DNA of 64,000 nucleotides from Rhinopithecus roxellana (lineage: Eukaryota > Chordata > Mammalia > Primates > Cercopithecidae): contig NC_044553.1 of NCBI RefSeq assembly GCF_007565055.1, positions 103,763,858 through 103,827,857 of the forward strand, written 5' to 3'. The notes beneath the pieces are model-generated. The model was not told the DNA's origin. It made no database searches and was given only the letters and a program-made list of their open reading frames with translations. Made by a program: the position numbers and the translations under genes. Shown here piece after piece: positions 33,240 through 44,523 of this stretch. How positions within the stretch are numbered: position 1 is the stretch's first letter; every line of letters begins with the position of its first letter.

Positions 33240-34685
33240 AATTTATGAGGAAAGTGGCATCAGCAAGATGGCCAACTAGAGTTCCTATTGGTCTCCCTAC
33301 CACAACAAAATCCAAAACAATGAATAAACAACTACATACATATTGACCAAAATAACTCAAGGAGAGCTCCAGAGAACAATAGCAACAGCAAAAAGCAGCA
33401 GAAAACCTGTAGAGCACAGAAATCCAAGATAGCACCATAGACAAGAGAATACCTTGGGTCTTCCACCCCACAGGCCCAGTCAGAATCATCTTGGAACCAG
33501 AAGAGACTTCTTTCTGCAGGGGTAAAGGTAAGCAAGAGGACTCTAGTAGCCCCCATCACCACTGCAAACACCCGCAGTCTTCACTACTGTAGTCTCCAGC
33601 AGTCCTCACAGGATCAAGCCCAACTGAGGGAGCTCCCTGGAGTTCACACACTGAGCTACTCCCAGAGAAGGAGCCAATGCTGGGCCCTGGCCCCATGTGG
33701 CCCATGCTGCCATTAATCTGCACCATCTTGGAATGGGAACCACTGATATAGTGTATCCTGTTCTGGGGGTAGGTAGCCATTGCACCTCCTCCATCCCTGA
33801 GGCTTTGCTGCCACTTTAACATACCTACCCAGTAATGCCCCACCCCCAAGCCAGGGTGTTGTGAAACTACTGTAGCACCTGAGACTTGAGGCACAGGTTT
33901 GCTTTCCAAGGCCCAAATGGATGCAGTTCTCCCACTCAACCAGGGTGTGTTGTTCTGAGGCATACCCCAGCCACTCAGGCCCAGGGGGCTAGAATGTTGT
34001 TATGGTTCTGACCCTGGAGGTCAGGGTACAGCATCAGCATGACTCTGGGAAAGAAGGGGTGTTCCAGAGGTTCAGGCCCAGGGAGAAGGGCACAGCTGCA
34101 ATTTGGGACTGAGATCGAACAGGGCATGGCAGCAGTTCAGACTCTGGAGGTGAGTTACCATGCAGTAGTGACTCTGAACCCTGGGGTGGTAGAACCTGGT
34201 AGTAGCCCAGGCTCTGTGAGGCTGGGTGCAGCAACAACAAGGATCCAGGAATGGCAGGCCAGAAGAGAATGGGATGATATTGTCAAAGTGCTGAAAGGAG
34301 AAAAAAAAAAAAAAAAAACCTGTCAACCAAGAATACTATACCCAGTAAAGTTGTCCCTCAGAAATGAAATGAAAGAGAAATAAAGTCTTTACCAGATAAG
34401 CAAAAACTGAAGGAATTTATCACCACTAGACCGGCCCCCACAAGAAATGCCTAAGGAAGTTCTTCAAGTGGAAATGAAAGGAAGATAATTACTATTATAA
34501 ATACATATGAAAGTATAACACTCACTGGTAGAGGTAAATACGTAGTCAAATCCAGAATACTTTAATACTGTAATGGTTGTGTGTAAATCATACATTTCTC
34601 TAGTATGAAGGTTAAAAGTCAAAACGGTCAAAAATTACTAATACTACAATACATTGTTAAGAAATACACAATATAAAAAGATGTA

Positions 34686-34979
34686 GGCTGGATGTGGTGA
34701 TTCACACCTCTAATCCCAGCACTTTGGGAGGCCAAGGTGGGCAGATTACTTGAGGTCGGGAGTTCTAGACCACCCTGGTCAATATGGTGAAACCTCGTCT
34801 CTACTAAAAGTTTTTTTTAAATTAGCCAGGCATGGTGGCACACAGCTGTAATCCCAGCTACTTGGGAGGCTGAGGCAGGAGAATCATTTGAACCCAGGAG
34901 GCAGAGGTTGCAGTGAGCCAAGATCGTGGCACTGCACTCCAACCTGGGTGACAGACTGAGACTTTTTCTCAAAAAAAAT
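34686..34979 (+). mobile_element. Alu in L1
   Basis: The duplication 'tataaaaagatgt' (34672-34684, 34980-34992) is perfect. Confidence 0.93.
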
Positions 34980-35539
34980 TATAAAAAGATGTGATATCAA
35001 AAATATAAACTGTGGGTGAAGAGGGTAAAAGTCTAGAGTCTATGTGATGGCAGTTAAGTTATTATCACCTTAAAATAATTTATTATAACTATAAGATGTT
35101 TGATGTAAGCATCATGGTAACCACAAAACAAAAACTACAACAAACATACAAATGAAAAAGAGAAAGGAATCAAAGCTTAGCATTACAGAAAATTATCAAA
35201 CCACAAAGGTAGATGAGAGAGGAAGAAAGGAATGAAGGTACTACAAAACAACCAGAAAACAGATAACAAAATGGCAATAGTAAGTCCTTGCCTATCAATA
35301 ATAACCTTGGATGTAAATGGATTAAATTCTCCAATCAAAAGACAGAGTGGCTGAATAAATTTTAAAAAGAAAATCTACTCATATGCTATCTGCAAGAGGC
35401 TCACTTAAGCTTTAAGGACACACAGGCTGAAAGTGAAGAAATGGAAGAAGATATTCCATGCAAATAGTAACCAAAAGAGATCAGAGGTGGCTATACTCAT
35501 ATCTAATAAAATAGACTAAAAGTCAAAAACTTTCATAAG

Positions 35540-35818
35540 GGCCAGGGTCACTGGCTTACACCTGTAATCCTAGGATTTTAGGAAGTCAAGGCGGGGAAGA
35601 TCACTTGAGGCCAAAAGTTCACGACCAGTTTGGGCAACATAGCAAGACCTTGTCTCTGCAAAAAAATTTAAAGAGGACCCAGGCATGGTGGTGCACACCT
35701 GCAGTCATAGTTACTTGAGAGACTGAAGCGGGAAGATTGCTTGAGCCCAGGAGTTTGAATCTTCTGTGAACTACAATCATACCACTGCACTCCTGGGTAA
35801 CAGTGCAAGACCCTGTCT

Positions 35819-35851
<33 letters not shown>

Positions 35852-35854
35852 CAA
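35540..35854 (+). mobile_element. Alu in L1, diverged
   Basis: Tail of GAAAA units. Flanked by 'aaaaactttcataag' and 'aaaaactgtcataag' (one mismatch). Confidence 0.92.
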
Positions 35855-36781
35855 AAAACTGTCATAAGAGACAAAGAAAGTCATAATTTAATGATAAAGG
35901 GGTCAATTCATTGAGAGGACATAACCATTATAACCATTATAAATATATATGCACCCAGCCTTCGAGCACCCAAATACATAAAGTGAATACTAATTAACTT
36001 GAAGGGAGAAATAGATAGCAATACCACAACAGGAGAGACTTTAATAATCCACTTTCAACAATGGATAGATCAACCAGACAGAAAATTAATAAGGAAATAC
36101 TGGACTTGAATTGCACTTTTGACCAAATGGACCTAACAGATATATATGGAACATTACATCCAACAGCAGCAGAATACACATTTTTCTCTAGTGCACATGG
36201 AATATTCTTCAGGACAGACCACATGTTAGGCCACAAAACAAGTGGTAACAGATTTAAGAAAACTGAAATCATATCTAGTACTGTTTCAGACCACAGTGGT
36301 ATAAAACTAGAAATCAGTAAGAGGAGGAATTTGGAAAATTCATAAATATGTGGAAATTAAGCAACATGCTCATAAACAACTAATGGGTCAAAGAAGAAAT
36401 CAAAAGGGAAATTTGAAAATGTCTTGAGACAAACAACAAGGGAAACACAACAAACCAAATCCTATGTGATATAGCAAACACAGTTCTAAGAGATAAGTTT
36501 ATAAAGAAGAAGAATCACAAATAAATAAGACACCTCAATGCATGAAAAAAAGACCAAACTAAACTCAAAATTAGCAGAAGGAAGGAAATAACAAAACTCA
36601 GACAAATAAATAGAGAACAGAAAAACCATGTAAAGAATCAATAAAACTAAGAGTTAGGTTTTGCAAAAATAAAATCAAACTCTTGGCTAGTGTAACAAAG
36701 AGAACAAATAAAATCAAAAATGAAAGTGAATAAATTACAACAGATGCTTCAGAAATAAAAAGGATCATAAAGAACTATATG

Positions 36782-37072
36782 GGCTGGGCACAGTGGCTCA
36801 CTCCTGTAATCCTAGCACTTTGGGAGGCTGAGACAGGCAGATTGCTTGAGCCCAGGAGTTTGAGACTAGCCTGGGCAACATGGCAAAACCCCATCTCTAC
36901 TATTATTTAAAAAAAAAAAAAATAGCCAGGCATGTGTGTACCTGTAGTCCCAGCTACTTGGGATGCTGAGATGGAAGGATCACCTGAGCCCAGGAAGTGG
37001 AGGCCGCAGGGGGCTGTGATCATGCCACTGCACTCCAGTCTGGGTAACAGAATGAGACCCTGTCTCAAAAAA
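36782..37072 (+). mobile_element. Alu in L1
   Basis: Ends in a short AT-rich tail ('caaaaaatatatatatg'). L1 ORF2 continues at once. Confidence 0.9.
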
Positions 37073-37239
37073 TATATATATGAACAATTATATGCCAACA
37101 AGTTATGTAACCTAGAGGACTGGTTAAATTCTTAGGAAAAAAGAAATACTTACCAAGATTGAATCAGGAGGAAATAGAAAGCCTGAACAGACCAATAACA
37201 AATAAAGACAATAAAGAGGTAATCAGAAACCTCCCAACA

Positions 37240-37562
37240 GGCCAGGCACGGTGGCTCACGCCTGTAATCCCAACACTTTGGGAGGCTGAAGTGGAAGGAT
37301 TCTTTGACCTGAGGAGTTCAAGACCGCCTGAGCAACATAGTGGAACCCTATCTCTACAAAACAAAAAATTAGCCAATCATGGTGGCATGTTCCTAATAGT
37401 AGACCTTGCTACTCGGGAGGCTGAGGCTAGAGGATTGCATGAGCCTGGGAAGTCGAGGCTGCAATGAGCCATGATGGCACCACTGCACTCCACACTCCAG
37501 CCTGGGTAGCAGAGTGAGACCCTGTCTAAAAAAAAATAAAAATAAAAACTCAAAAAAAATAT
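37240..37562 (+). mobile_element. Alu in L1
   Basis: The duplication 'ctcccaaca' occurs at 37231-37239 and 37563-37571. Contains a small 'ccacactcca' duplication near its end. Confidence 0.92.
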
Positions 37563-37661
37563 CTCCCAACAAAGAAAAGCCCACGACCAGATGTTTCACA
37601 GCTGAAGTCTACCAAAACATTCAGAGAATAATTAATAGCAATACCTACTAAAGTCTTCCAA

Positions 37662-37939
37662 GGCTGGGTGCAGTGGCTCACGCCTATAATCCTAGCACTT
37701 TGGGAGGCCAAGGCGGTGGATCACCTGAGGTTAGGAGTTCAAGACCAGCCTGGCCAACATGGTGAAACCCCGTCTCTACTAAAATACAAAAATCAGCCGG
37801 GCATGATGGCCAGTGCCTGTAATTCCAGCTACTTGGGAGGCTGGGACGGGAGAATCGCTTGAACCCAGGAGACAGTGGTTGCAGTGAGCTGAGATCGCAC
37901 CACTCCTCCAGCCTGGGTGGCTGAACGAGGCTCCGTCTC

Positions 37940-37968
<29 letters not shown>
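37662..37968 (+). mobile_element. Alu in L1
   Basis: The duplication 'taaagtcttccaa' (37649-37661, 37969-37981) is perfect. A-tail of about 25. Confidence 0.93.
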
Positions 37969-37970
<2 letters not shown>

Positions 37971-39156
37971 AAGTCTTCCAAAAGTAGAGTTAGAAGAAAT
38001 ACTTCCAAACACGTTTTATGAGGCCAGCATTACCTTTATATCTAAGCCAGACAAAGACATTATAAATAAAGAAAATTATAGGCCAGTCTCTCTGATGAAC
38101 ATTGATGCAAAAATCCTTAACAAAATATTAGCAAACTGAATTGAATCGAACAATATATCAAAAAGATTATACATCGTGACCAAGTAGGATTTATCCCTGG
38201 CAAGCAAGGCTGATTTAACATATGTAAATCAATATGATACACCACATTAACAAAATAAGATTAAAACCATGTGATCATCTCAACTGATGCAGAAAAGCAT
38301 TTTGCAAAGTCTAATATCCTTTCTTGATAAAAACTCTTGATCATTTAGGTATAGAGGAAAAGGTCCTCAACATAATAAAGGCCATTTATGAAAAACCCAC
38401 AGCTAACACCATAGTCAGTGAGGAAAAACTGAATGCTTTCCCCTAAGATTCAGTACAAGGCAAGAATGCCCACTCTCACCACTTCTACTCAACATTGTAC
38501 TGGAAGTAGTCGCAAGAACAATCAGATAAGAAAAAGAAATAAAAAGCATACAAATCAGAAGTGAAAAAGTAAAATTATCTCTATTTGCAGATGACAATAT
38601 CCTCTATGTAAAAAACTCCAAAGATTCCAAAAAAAACCTTTTAGAATACCTGAATTCAGTAAATTTGTTGAATACAGAATCAACTTACAAAAATCAGTAG
38701 CATCTTAATACACAAGTAATGACCTAACTGAAAAAGAAATTGAGACAACAATCCCATTTATAATCACATCAAAAAATAAAACAACATATTCAGGTATAAA
38801 CTTTTAAAAAGAGGTGAAAGATCTGTACACCAAAAACTATAGAACATTGATGAAAGAAATTGAAGATGACAAAAATATATGGAAGAGTATCCCATGCCCA
38901 TTCAGCAGAATAATTAAATCAAATTAAATTAAATTATTGTTAAAATGTCCATACTGCCCAAGGCAATATACAGATTCAACACAATCTCTATCAAAATCCC
39001 AACGGCATTCACAGAAATAGAAGAAACAAGCCTAAAAATTGTACGGAAATATAAAAGAACTTGAATAGCTAAAACAATTCTGAGAAAGAAAAAGTTGGAG
39101 GCATCACAATATGATTTTAAATTATATTGCAAAGCTATAGTAACCAAAAGAGTTTG

Positions 39157-39449
39157 GGCCATGTGCGGTATGGCTCATGCCTATAATCCCAGCACTTTGG
39201 GAGGCTGAGGCAGGAGGATCACTTGAGTCCAGGAGTTCAAGACCAGCCTGGGCCACACAGTGAGACCCTATCTGTACAAAAAAAATTTCTTAATTAGCTG
39301 GGCATGGTGGCATGTGCCTATAGTCCTAGCTACTCAGGAGGCTGAGGTGAGAGGATCTCTTGATCTCAGGAAGGAAGTGGAGGCTGCAGTGAGCTGGGAG
39401 GAATCACCACTGCATTCCAGCCTCAGCAACAGAGCAAGACCCTGTCTCA
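39157..39449 (+). mobile_element. Alu in L1, tail converted to AAT repeat
   Basis: Complete dimer with an 'aggaaggaagtgg' change in the right arm. The A-tail is replaced by the AAT/ATT tract that follows. Confidence 0.9.
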
Positions 39450-39479
39450 TAATAATAATAATAATTATTATTATTATTT
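39450..39479. repeat. (AAT)n/(ATT)n inverted microsatellite
   Basis: Five TAA-phase units run straight into five TTA-phase units, giving a perfect palindrome of about 30 bp. Confidence 0.9.
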
Positions 39480-39491
39480 ACTCATTCATTC

Positions 39492-39840
39492 ATTTTCCAA
39501 CCTGCTTATTCTAGTTCAGGGTCATGGCTGGCCAGAGCTTATCCAAGCAGCTCAGGGCACAAAGCAGAAACCCACCCTGAACGGGACACCATTCCATCAC
39601 AGGGCACACTCGCACACCCACACTCACTCAGACTGGAACCATTTAGACATGCCAGTTTACCTAAAATGCGTGTCTTCGGAATGTGAGAGGAAATTGGAGT
39701 ATCTGGAGAAAATTCATGCAGACAAGGGGAAAACGTGCAAACTCCACACAGACAGTGGCCCCAGCTGGGAATCCATTTATTTTTCTCATCGATGTTATAA
39801 CCAAATAACATTATTGGAGGTCCTGCTATACTAATCAAAA
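39492..39840. mobile_element. Interspersed repeat, family unassigned
   Basis: 'ccaacctgcttattctagtt', 'gggcacactcgcacacccac', 'gaatgtgagaggaaattgga' and 'aacgtgcaaactccacacag' resemble a repeat that I recall in many vertebrate genomes. It has a different base composition from the L1 on either side. I cannot name it with confidence. Confidence 0.6.
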
Positions 39841-39859
39841 GCAGAATGAGATAGAAATA

Positions 39860-40160
39860 ATCTTGGAGAGATCAACTGGTGAGAAGCTGAGGTGAATGGA
39901 AAATAAATGGCTTATTCAGATATTGTTAAAAAGTTAAAAATCCTGTAAGCTAAGATATGAGGACACAAAGGCATAGAATGATACAATGGACTTTGGGGAC
40001 TTGAGGGAAATAGGGGGAGAGGAAGGGGGTAAAAGACTGGGTACAGTGTACATTGCTCGAATGATGGGTTCACCAAAGTCTCAGAAATCACCACTAAATA
40101 ACTTATTTATATAACCAAACACTACCTGTTCCCCCAAAAAATACTATTGAAATAAAAAAC
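39860..40160 (+). mobile_element. L1 3' end of another subfamily
   Basis: 'gacacaaaggcatagaatga', 'ggactttggggacttgaggg', 'actgggtacagtgtacattg' and 'aaccaaacactacctgttcc' are a recognisable primate L1 tail, distinct from the tail of the host L1 at 41.6 kb. It ends in CAAA repeats. Confidence 0.75.
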
Positions 40161-40919
40161 AAACAAACAAACAAATGGCAAACAGGCTTATGAAAAGGCG
40201 CTTAACATCACTTATCAGAATACTACAAATCAAAACTACAATGAGATAGCATCTCACCCCAGTTAAAGTGGCTTCTATCCAAAACACAGGCAATAACAAA
40301 TGCTGGCAATGATATGGAGAAAAGGGAACCCTTGTACACTGTTGGTAGGAATGTAAATTAGTGCAACCACTATGGAGAACAGCTTGGAGGTTCCTCAAAA
40401 AATTCAAAATAGGACTGCCATATGATTTAGACTGGTTATATATCCAAAGGAAATTAAACCTGTATGTCCAAGAGATATCTGCATTCCCATGTTTGTTGCA
40501 ACTCTGTTCACAATTGCCAAGATTTGGAAGCAACCTAAGTGTCCATCAACAGATGAATAGATTTTTTAAAGGTGGTACTTATACACAATGGAGCACTGTT
40601 CAGCCATAAAAAAGAATGAGATCCAGTCATTTACAATAACTGGATGGAAATGGAGGACACTATGTTAAGTGACACCAACCATGCACAGAAAGACAAACAT
40701 TGCATGTTCTCATTTATTTATGGGATCTAAAAATCAAAATTATTGAACTTGTGGATATATAGAGTAGAAGGATGGTTACCAGAGGCTGGGAAGGGTCATG
40801 GGGTATTGGGGGGGAAATGGAGATGGTTAATAGATACAAAAAAAAATAGAAAGAATGAATAAAATCTTATTATTTGATAGCACTATAGGGTGACTATAGT
40901 CAAAATAACAACTGTACTT

Positions 40920-41217
40920 TTTTTTTTTTTTGAGATGTAATCTCACTCTGTTGCCCAGGATGGAGTGTAGAGGCGCGATGTTGGCTCACTGCAACCTCCA
41001 CCTCCCAGGTTCAAGCAATTCTCATAACTCAGCCTCCCGAGTAGCTGGGATTGCCCATACCTGCCACCACACCTGGATAATTTTTTGTATTTTTTTAGTA
41101 GATACGGGGTTTCACCATGTTGGCCAGGCTGGTCTCAAACTCCTGACCTCAAATGATCCACCTGCCTTGGCCTCCCGAACTGCTGGGATTACAAGCATGA
41201 GCCACTGCACCCAGCCT
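40920..41217 (-). mobile_element. Alu, minus strand, in L1 3'UTR
   Basis: Flanked by 'aactgtactttt' and 'aattgtacattt'. Faces the next Alu head to head with only 40 bp between. Confidence 0.92.
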
Positions 41218-41257
41218 TAATTGTACATTTTTAAATAATTTAAAGAGTATAATTGGA

Positions 41258-41550
41258 GGCCGGGAGTGGTGGCTCATGCCTGTAATCCCAGCACTTTGGG
41301 AGGCCGAGGTGGTGGATCACCTGAGGTCAGGAGTTCGAAACCAGCCTGACCAACATGGTGAAATCCCGCCTCTACTAAAAATACATAAATTAGCCAGGTG
41401 GTAGCAGGTGTCTGTAATCCCAGCTACTCGAGAGGCTGAGGCAGGAGAATCACTTGCACCCGGGAGGTGGAGGTTGCAGTGAGCCGAGATCACACCATTG
41501 CACTCCTGCCTAGGCAACAAGAGTAAAACTCCATCTCAAAAAAAAAAAAA
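41258..41550 (+). mobile_element. Alu in L1 3'UTR
   Basis: Flanked by 'aagagtataattgga' and 'aagtgtaattgga'. Confidence 0.92.
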
Positions 41551-41904
41551 AAGTGTAATTGGATTGTTTGTAACTCAAAGGATAAATGCTTGAGGGGATG
41601 GCTACCCCATTCTCCATGATGTGCTTATTTCACATCGCATGCCTGTATCAAAATATCTCATGTAGCCCATAAATACATATAGCTACTATGTACCCCCCCA
41701 AATTTTTTTTAATAAAAAAGTAAATTAAGTTATTGGGATAATATAGTTTTCTATCTCACTTAGCTATCTTGAATACAAAGACACAGGCCTAGGAGATATA
41801 GATAATTTTCAGGACATGTTTTGTAGATTTTATCCACAACTATAGTATCTTCTCTAGATCCAGACAAGGAGTATTTGGCTCCAGGCCCCATCAAGATCTT
41901 AGAG

Positions 41905-42050
41905 AGTTTGCCTGTGGGTCACTACTAGCTATCAGGCCTTCAGGAAGCCATTTCACTCTTCTGAATCCCAGTTTCCTTATCTGTTAAGTGAAGAGGTTGG
42001 TCTGCTTGATCTCTAAGGGTTCACTGGCTTTGACATTCTTGCATCTGGGA
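41905..42050 (+). mobile_element. MIR-family relic
   Basis: 'agccatttcactcttctgaa', 'cagtttccttatctgttaag' and 'ggttggtctgcttgatctct' match a MIR variant. Confidence 0.75.
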
Positions 42051-42134
42051 AGAGTGATGAAAAATCTGACATTGAATGTTAGTCTGAGAATCAAGCAAAG
42101 AGAATATTGCCACTGAAAATGTTGAGTCAATTTT

Positions 42135-42418
42135 TTATTTTTATTTATTTATTTATTTATTTTTGAGTGCAGTTTTGCAATCTCAGCTCACTGCAAACTC
42201 CACCTCCAGGGTTCAAGTGATTCTCCTGCCTTAGCCTCCTGAGTAGCTGGGATTACTGGTGCCGACCACCACATCCAGCTAATTTTTGTATTTTTGGTAG
42301 AGGCGGGGTTTCACCATGTTAGCCAGGCTGGTCTCACACTCCTGACCTCAGGTGATCTGCCCACCTTGCCCTCCCAAAGTGCTGTGATTACTTAGAGGCA
42401 TGAGCCACTGTGCCCGAC
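42135..42418 (-). mobile_element. Alu with deleted end, minus strand
   Basis: Reversed tail of TTTA units, then direct entry at 'gagtgcagttttgcaatc' (about 30 bases missing). Duplication 'tgagtcaatttt' at 42123-42134 and 42419-42430. Confidence 0.92.
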
Positions 42419-42569
42419 TGAGTCAATTTTAAATACAGACAATAAACACCTTGTCCTGAGTTAAAAAAAAAAAAAAAAAATTAGATATCCACCTTCAATT
42501 AATATGATTTAATTATATTTAGTACTCAATTTAAATGATGGAATATATAACTATGAAAATTATATTTTT

Positions 42570-42866
42570 GGCCAGGCGCCGTGGCTCACACCTGTAATCC
42601 CAGCACTTGGGGAGGCCGAGGCGGGCAGATCACTTGAGGTCAGAAGTTCAAGACCAGCCTGGCCAACATGGTGAAACCCCATCTCTACTAAAAATACAAA
42701 AATTAGCTGGACGTCATAGCAGGCACCTGTAATCCCAGCTACTCAGGAAGATGAGGCAGGAGAATAGCTTGAACCCGGAAGGCAGAGGTTGCAGTGAGCT
42801 GAGATTGCACCCCTGTACTCCAGCCTGGGCGACAGAGCGAGACTCCATCTCAAAAAAAAAAAAAAA
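42570..42866 (+). mobile_element. Alu, full length (AluS-like)
   Basis: Starts 'ggccaggcgccgtggctcac'. A diverged 'ttatattttt'-type duplication flanks it. Confidence 0.92.
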
Positions 42867-42971
42867 GTTACATTTTTAAAGAATATTTCAATGTTCATTA
42901 GATACTACTAATAAAGGATATAAAGTATGTAATAAAATTCTATTTTTTAAATGTATAGAAAACAGACTGTC

Positions 42972-43268
42972 GGCTGGGCGCGGTGGCTCAAGCCTGTAAT
43001 CCCAGCACTTTGGGAGGCTGAGACGGGCGGATCACAAGGTCAGGAGATCGAGACCATCCTGGCTAACACGGTGAAACCCCGTCTCTATTAAAAAATAGAG
43101 ACCCCGTCTCTATTAAAAACTAGCCGGGCGAGGTGGCGGGCGCCTGTAGTCCCAGCTACTCGGGAGGCTGAGGCAGGAGAATGGCGTGAACCCGGGAGGC
43201 GGAGCTTGCAGTGAGCTGAGATCTGGCCAGTGCACTCCAGCTTGGGTGGCAGAGCAAGACTCCGTCTC
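42972..43268 (+). mobile_element. Young AluYR-type Alu with 25-bp internal duplication
   Basis: Has 'ggctcaagcctg' and 'gagatctggccag'. The segment 'accccgtctctattaaaaa' occurs at 43076 and again at 43101. The insertion duplication 'agaaaacagactgtc' (42957-42971) recurs at 43507-43521, beyond the microsatellite, so the whole AAAG/AAGG tract grew from this Alu's tail. Confidence 0.94.
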
Positions 43269-43270
43269 AA

Positions 43271-43314
<44 letters not shown>

Positions 43315-43506
43315 AGAAGGAAGGAAGGAAGGAAGGAAGGAAGGAAGGAAGGAAGGAAGGAAGGAAGGAAGGAAGGAAGGAAGGAAGGAAGGAAGGAAGG
43401 AAGGAAGGAAGGAAGGAAGGAAGGAAGGAAGGAAGGAAGGAAGGAAGGAAGGAAGGAAGGAAGGAAGGAAGGAAGGAAGGAAGGAAGGAAGGAAGGAAGG
43501 AAGGAA
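43269..43506. repeat. (AAAG)n then (AAGG)47 microsatellite
   Basis: About eleven AAAG units are followed by 47 uninterrupted AAGG units (43317-43504). Perfect over 188 bp, so very likely unstable in length. Read on the same strand the core is GGAA, the ETS-factor binding word. Confidence 0.96.
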
Positions 43507-43556
43507 AGAAAACAGACTGTCAAATAGAAATAAAGCATTAAGAACATTTCCGGATA

Positions 43557-43848
43557 TTTTTGGGGGGGGCGGGACGGAGTTTCACTCTTGTTGCCCAGGT
43601 TGGAGTGCAATGGCACGATCTCAGCTCACTGCAACCTCCACCTCCCAAGTTCAAGCGATTCTCCTGCCTCAGCCTCCCAAGTAGCTGGGATTACAGGTGC
43701 ACACCACCAGCCTGGCTAATGTTTTGTATTTTTAGTAGAGACAGGATTTCACCATGGCCAGGCTGGTCTTAACGCCTGACCTCAGGTGATCTGCCTGCCT
43801 TGGCCTCCCAAAGTGCTGGGATTACAGGTGTGACACTGGGCGCAGCCT
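43557..43848 (-). mobile_element. Alu with G-run replacing reversed tail
   Basis: 'tttttggggggggcgggacg' stands where the poly-T and first bases should be. The body is otherwise complete and ends in a rearranged 'tgacactgggcgcagcct'. Confidence 0.9.
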
Positions 43849-44079
43849 CTGGATTCTTATATGTAATATAAACTTTCCTAAATTTCAAAATGTTGATTAT
43901 TGTACAGATTTTTTTCTTCGATTTCCTCTCCCCTAACATTGGCCATTGGCCATAAAAAGTATACAATTATTTTATAATCAAAAATTTAAATATATTTATG
44001 CATGACTCCCCTTCTTACCTATACTGTAATTACAAGATAAAGTTTATTATTCTCTTGAGAGCTAGCATTTGAAAAAAAA
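43849..44079. other. Unassigned
   Basis: No recognisable feature. Confidence 0.45.
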
Positions 44080-44351
44080 TTTTTTGAGACAGGTCTCACT
44101 CTGTCACCTAGGCTGGAGTGCAGTGGCATGAACACAATTCACTGCAGCCTCAGATTCCTGGGCTCAGGCAATCCTCTCAGCCTCCCAAGTAGCTGGGACC
44201 ACAAGTGCATGCTGCCACACTTGGCTAATTTTTAATTTTTTTGTAGAGACAGGGTCTCACTGTGCGGCCCAGGCTGGTCTTGAACTCTTGGGCTCAAGTG
44301 ATCCTCCTGCCTCAGCCTCCCAAAGTGCTGGGATTACAGGCGTGAGCCCCC
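44080..44351 (-). mobile_element. AluJ-like, minus strand
   Basis: Old copy, slightly shortened at the 5' end of the element ('gcgtgagcccccat'). Confidence 0.9.
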
Positions 44352-44523
44352 ATTTTTTTACATCACAAACTTTTTTTACATGATATCTAAAGAAGATGGA
44401 GCCTCTAAGGTATTAAAGATAGAGGTTAAAATGTCTTGCATGAGATTCGTTGAGGAATTTATTGTTCTGAAGAGGGAGGGGAAGGATTGAAGAACTATTA
44501 AGTGGAAGAAAAGATAATATATA

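Larger units (their letters stand above)
33240..41725 (+). mobile_element. Primate-age L1 with 5'UTR, ORF1-deleted, heavily interrupted
   Basis: Starts at an L1 promoter-like leader ('gcaagatggccaactagag' near 33262). About 1 kb of GC-richer 5' UTR follows, then only the end of ORF1 (34256-34490). ORF2 runs from about 35160. Its endonuclease end is readable at 36061-36345, with TDHMLGHK and SDHSGIKLEI motifs. Reverse-transcriptase text continues through 37563-39150. The 3' part of ORF2 (40161-40845) and the 3' UTR (40846-41725, ending 'ctactatgtacccccccaaa') follow. Eight Alus lie inside, and a block at 39480-40160 is foreign. Stops and frameshifts make it inactive. Confidence 0.87.

Noticed and set aside
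36061..36345. Possible nuclease gene
   Set aside because: It is the end of the L1 ORF2 endonuclease domain in a dead L1.
43269..43506. Telomere-like or satellite array
   Set aside because: The unit is AAGG, arising from an Alu tail; no telomeric or alpha-satellite unit is present.
43113..43616. 167-codon minus-strand frame with SFLPSFLP repeats
   Set aside because: Translation of the AAGG/AAAG microsatellite and Alu.
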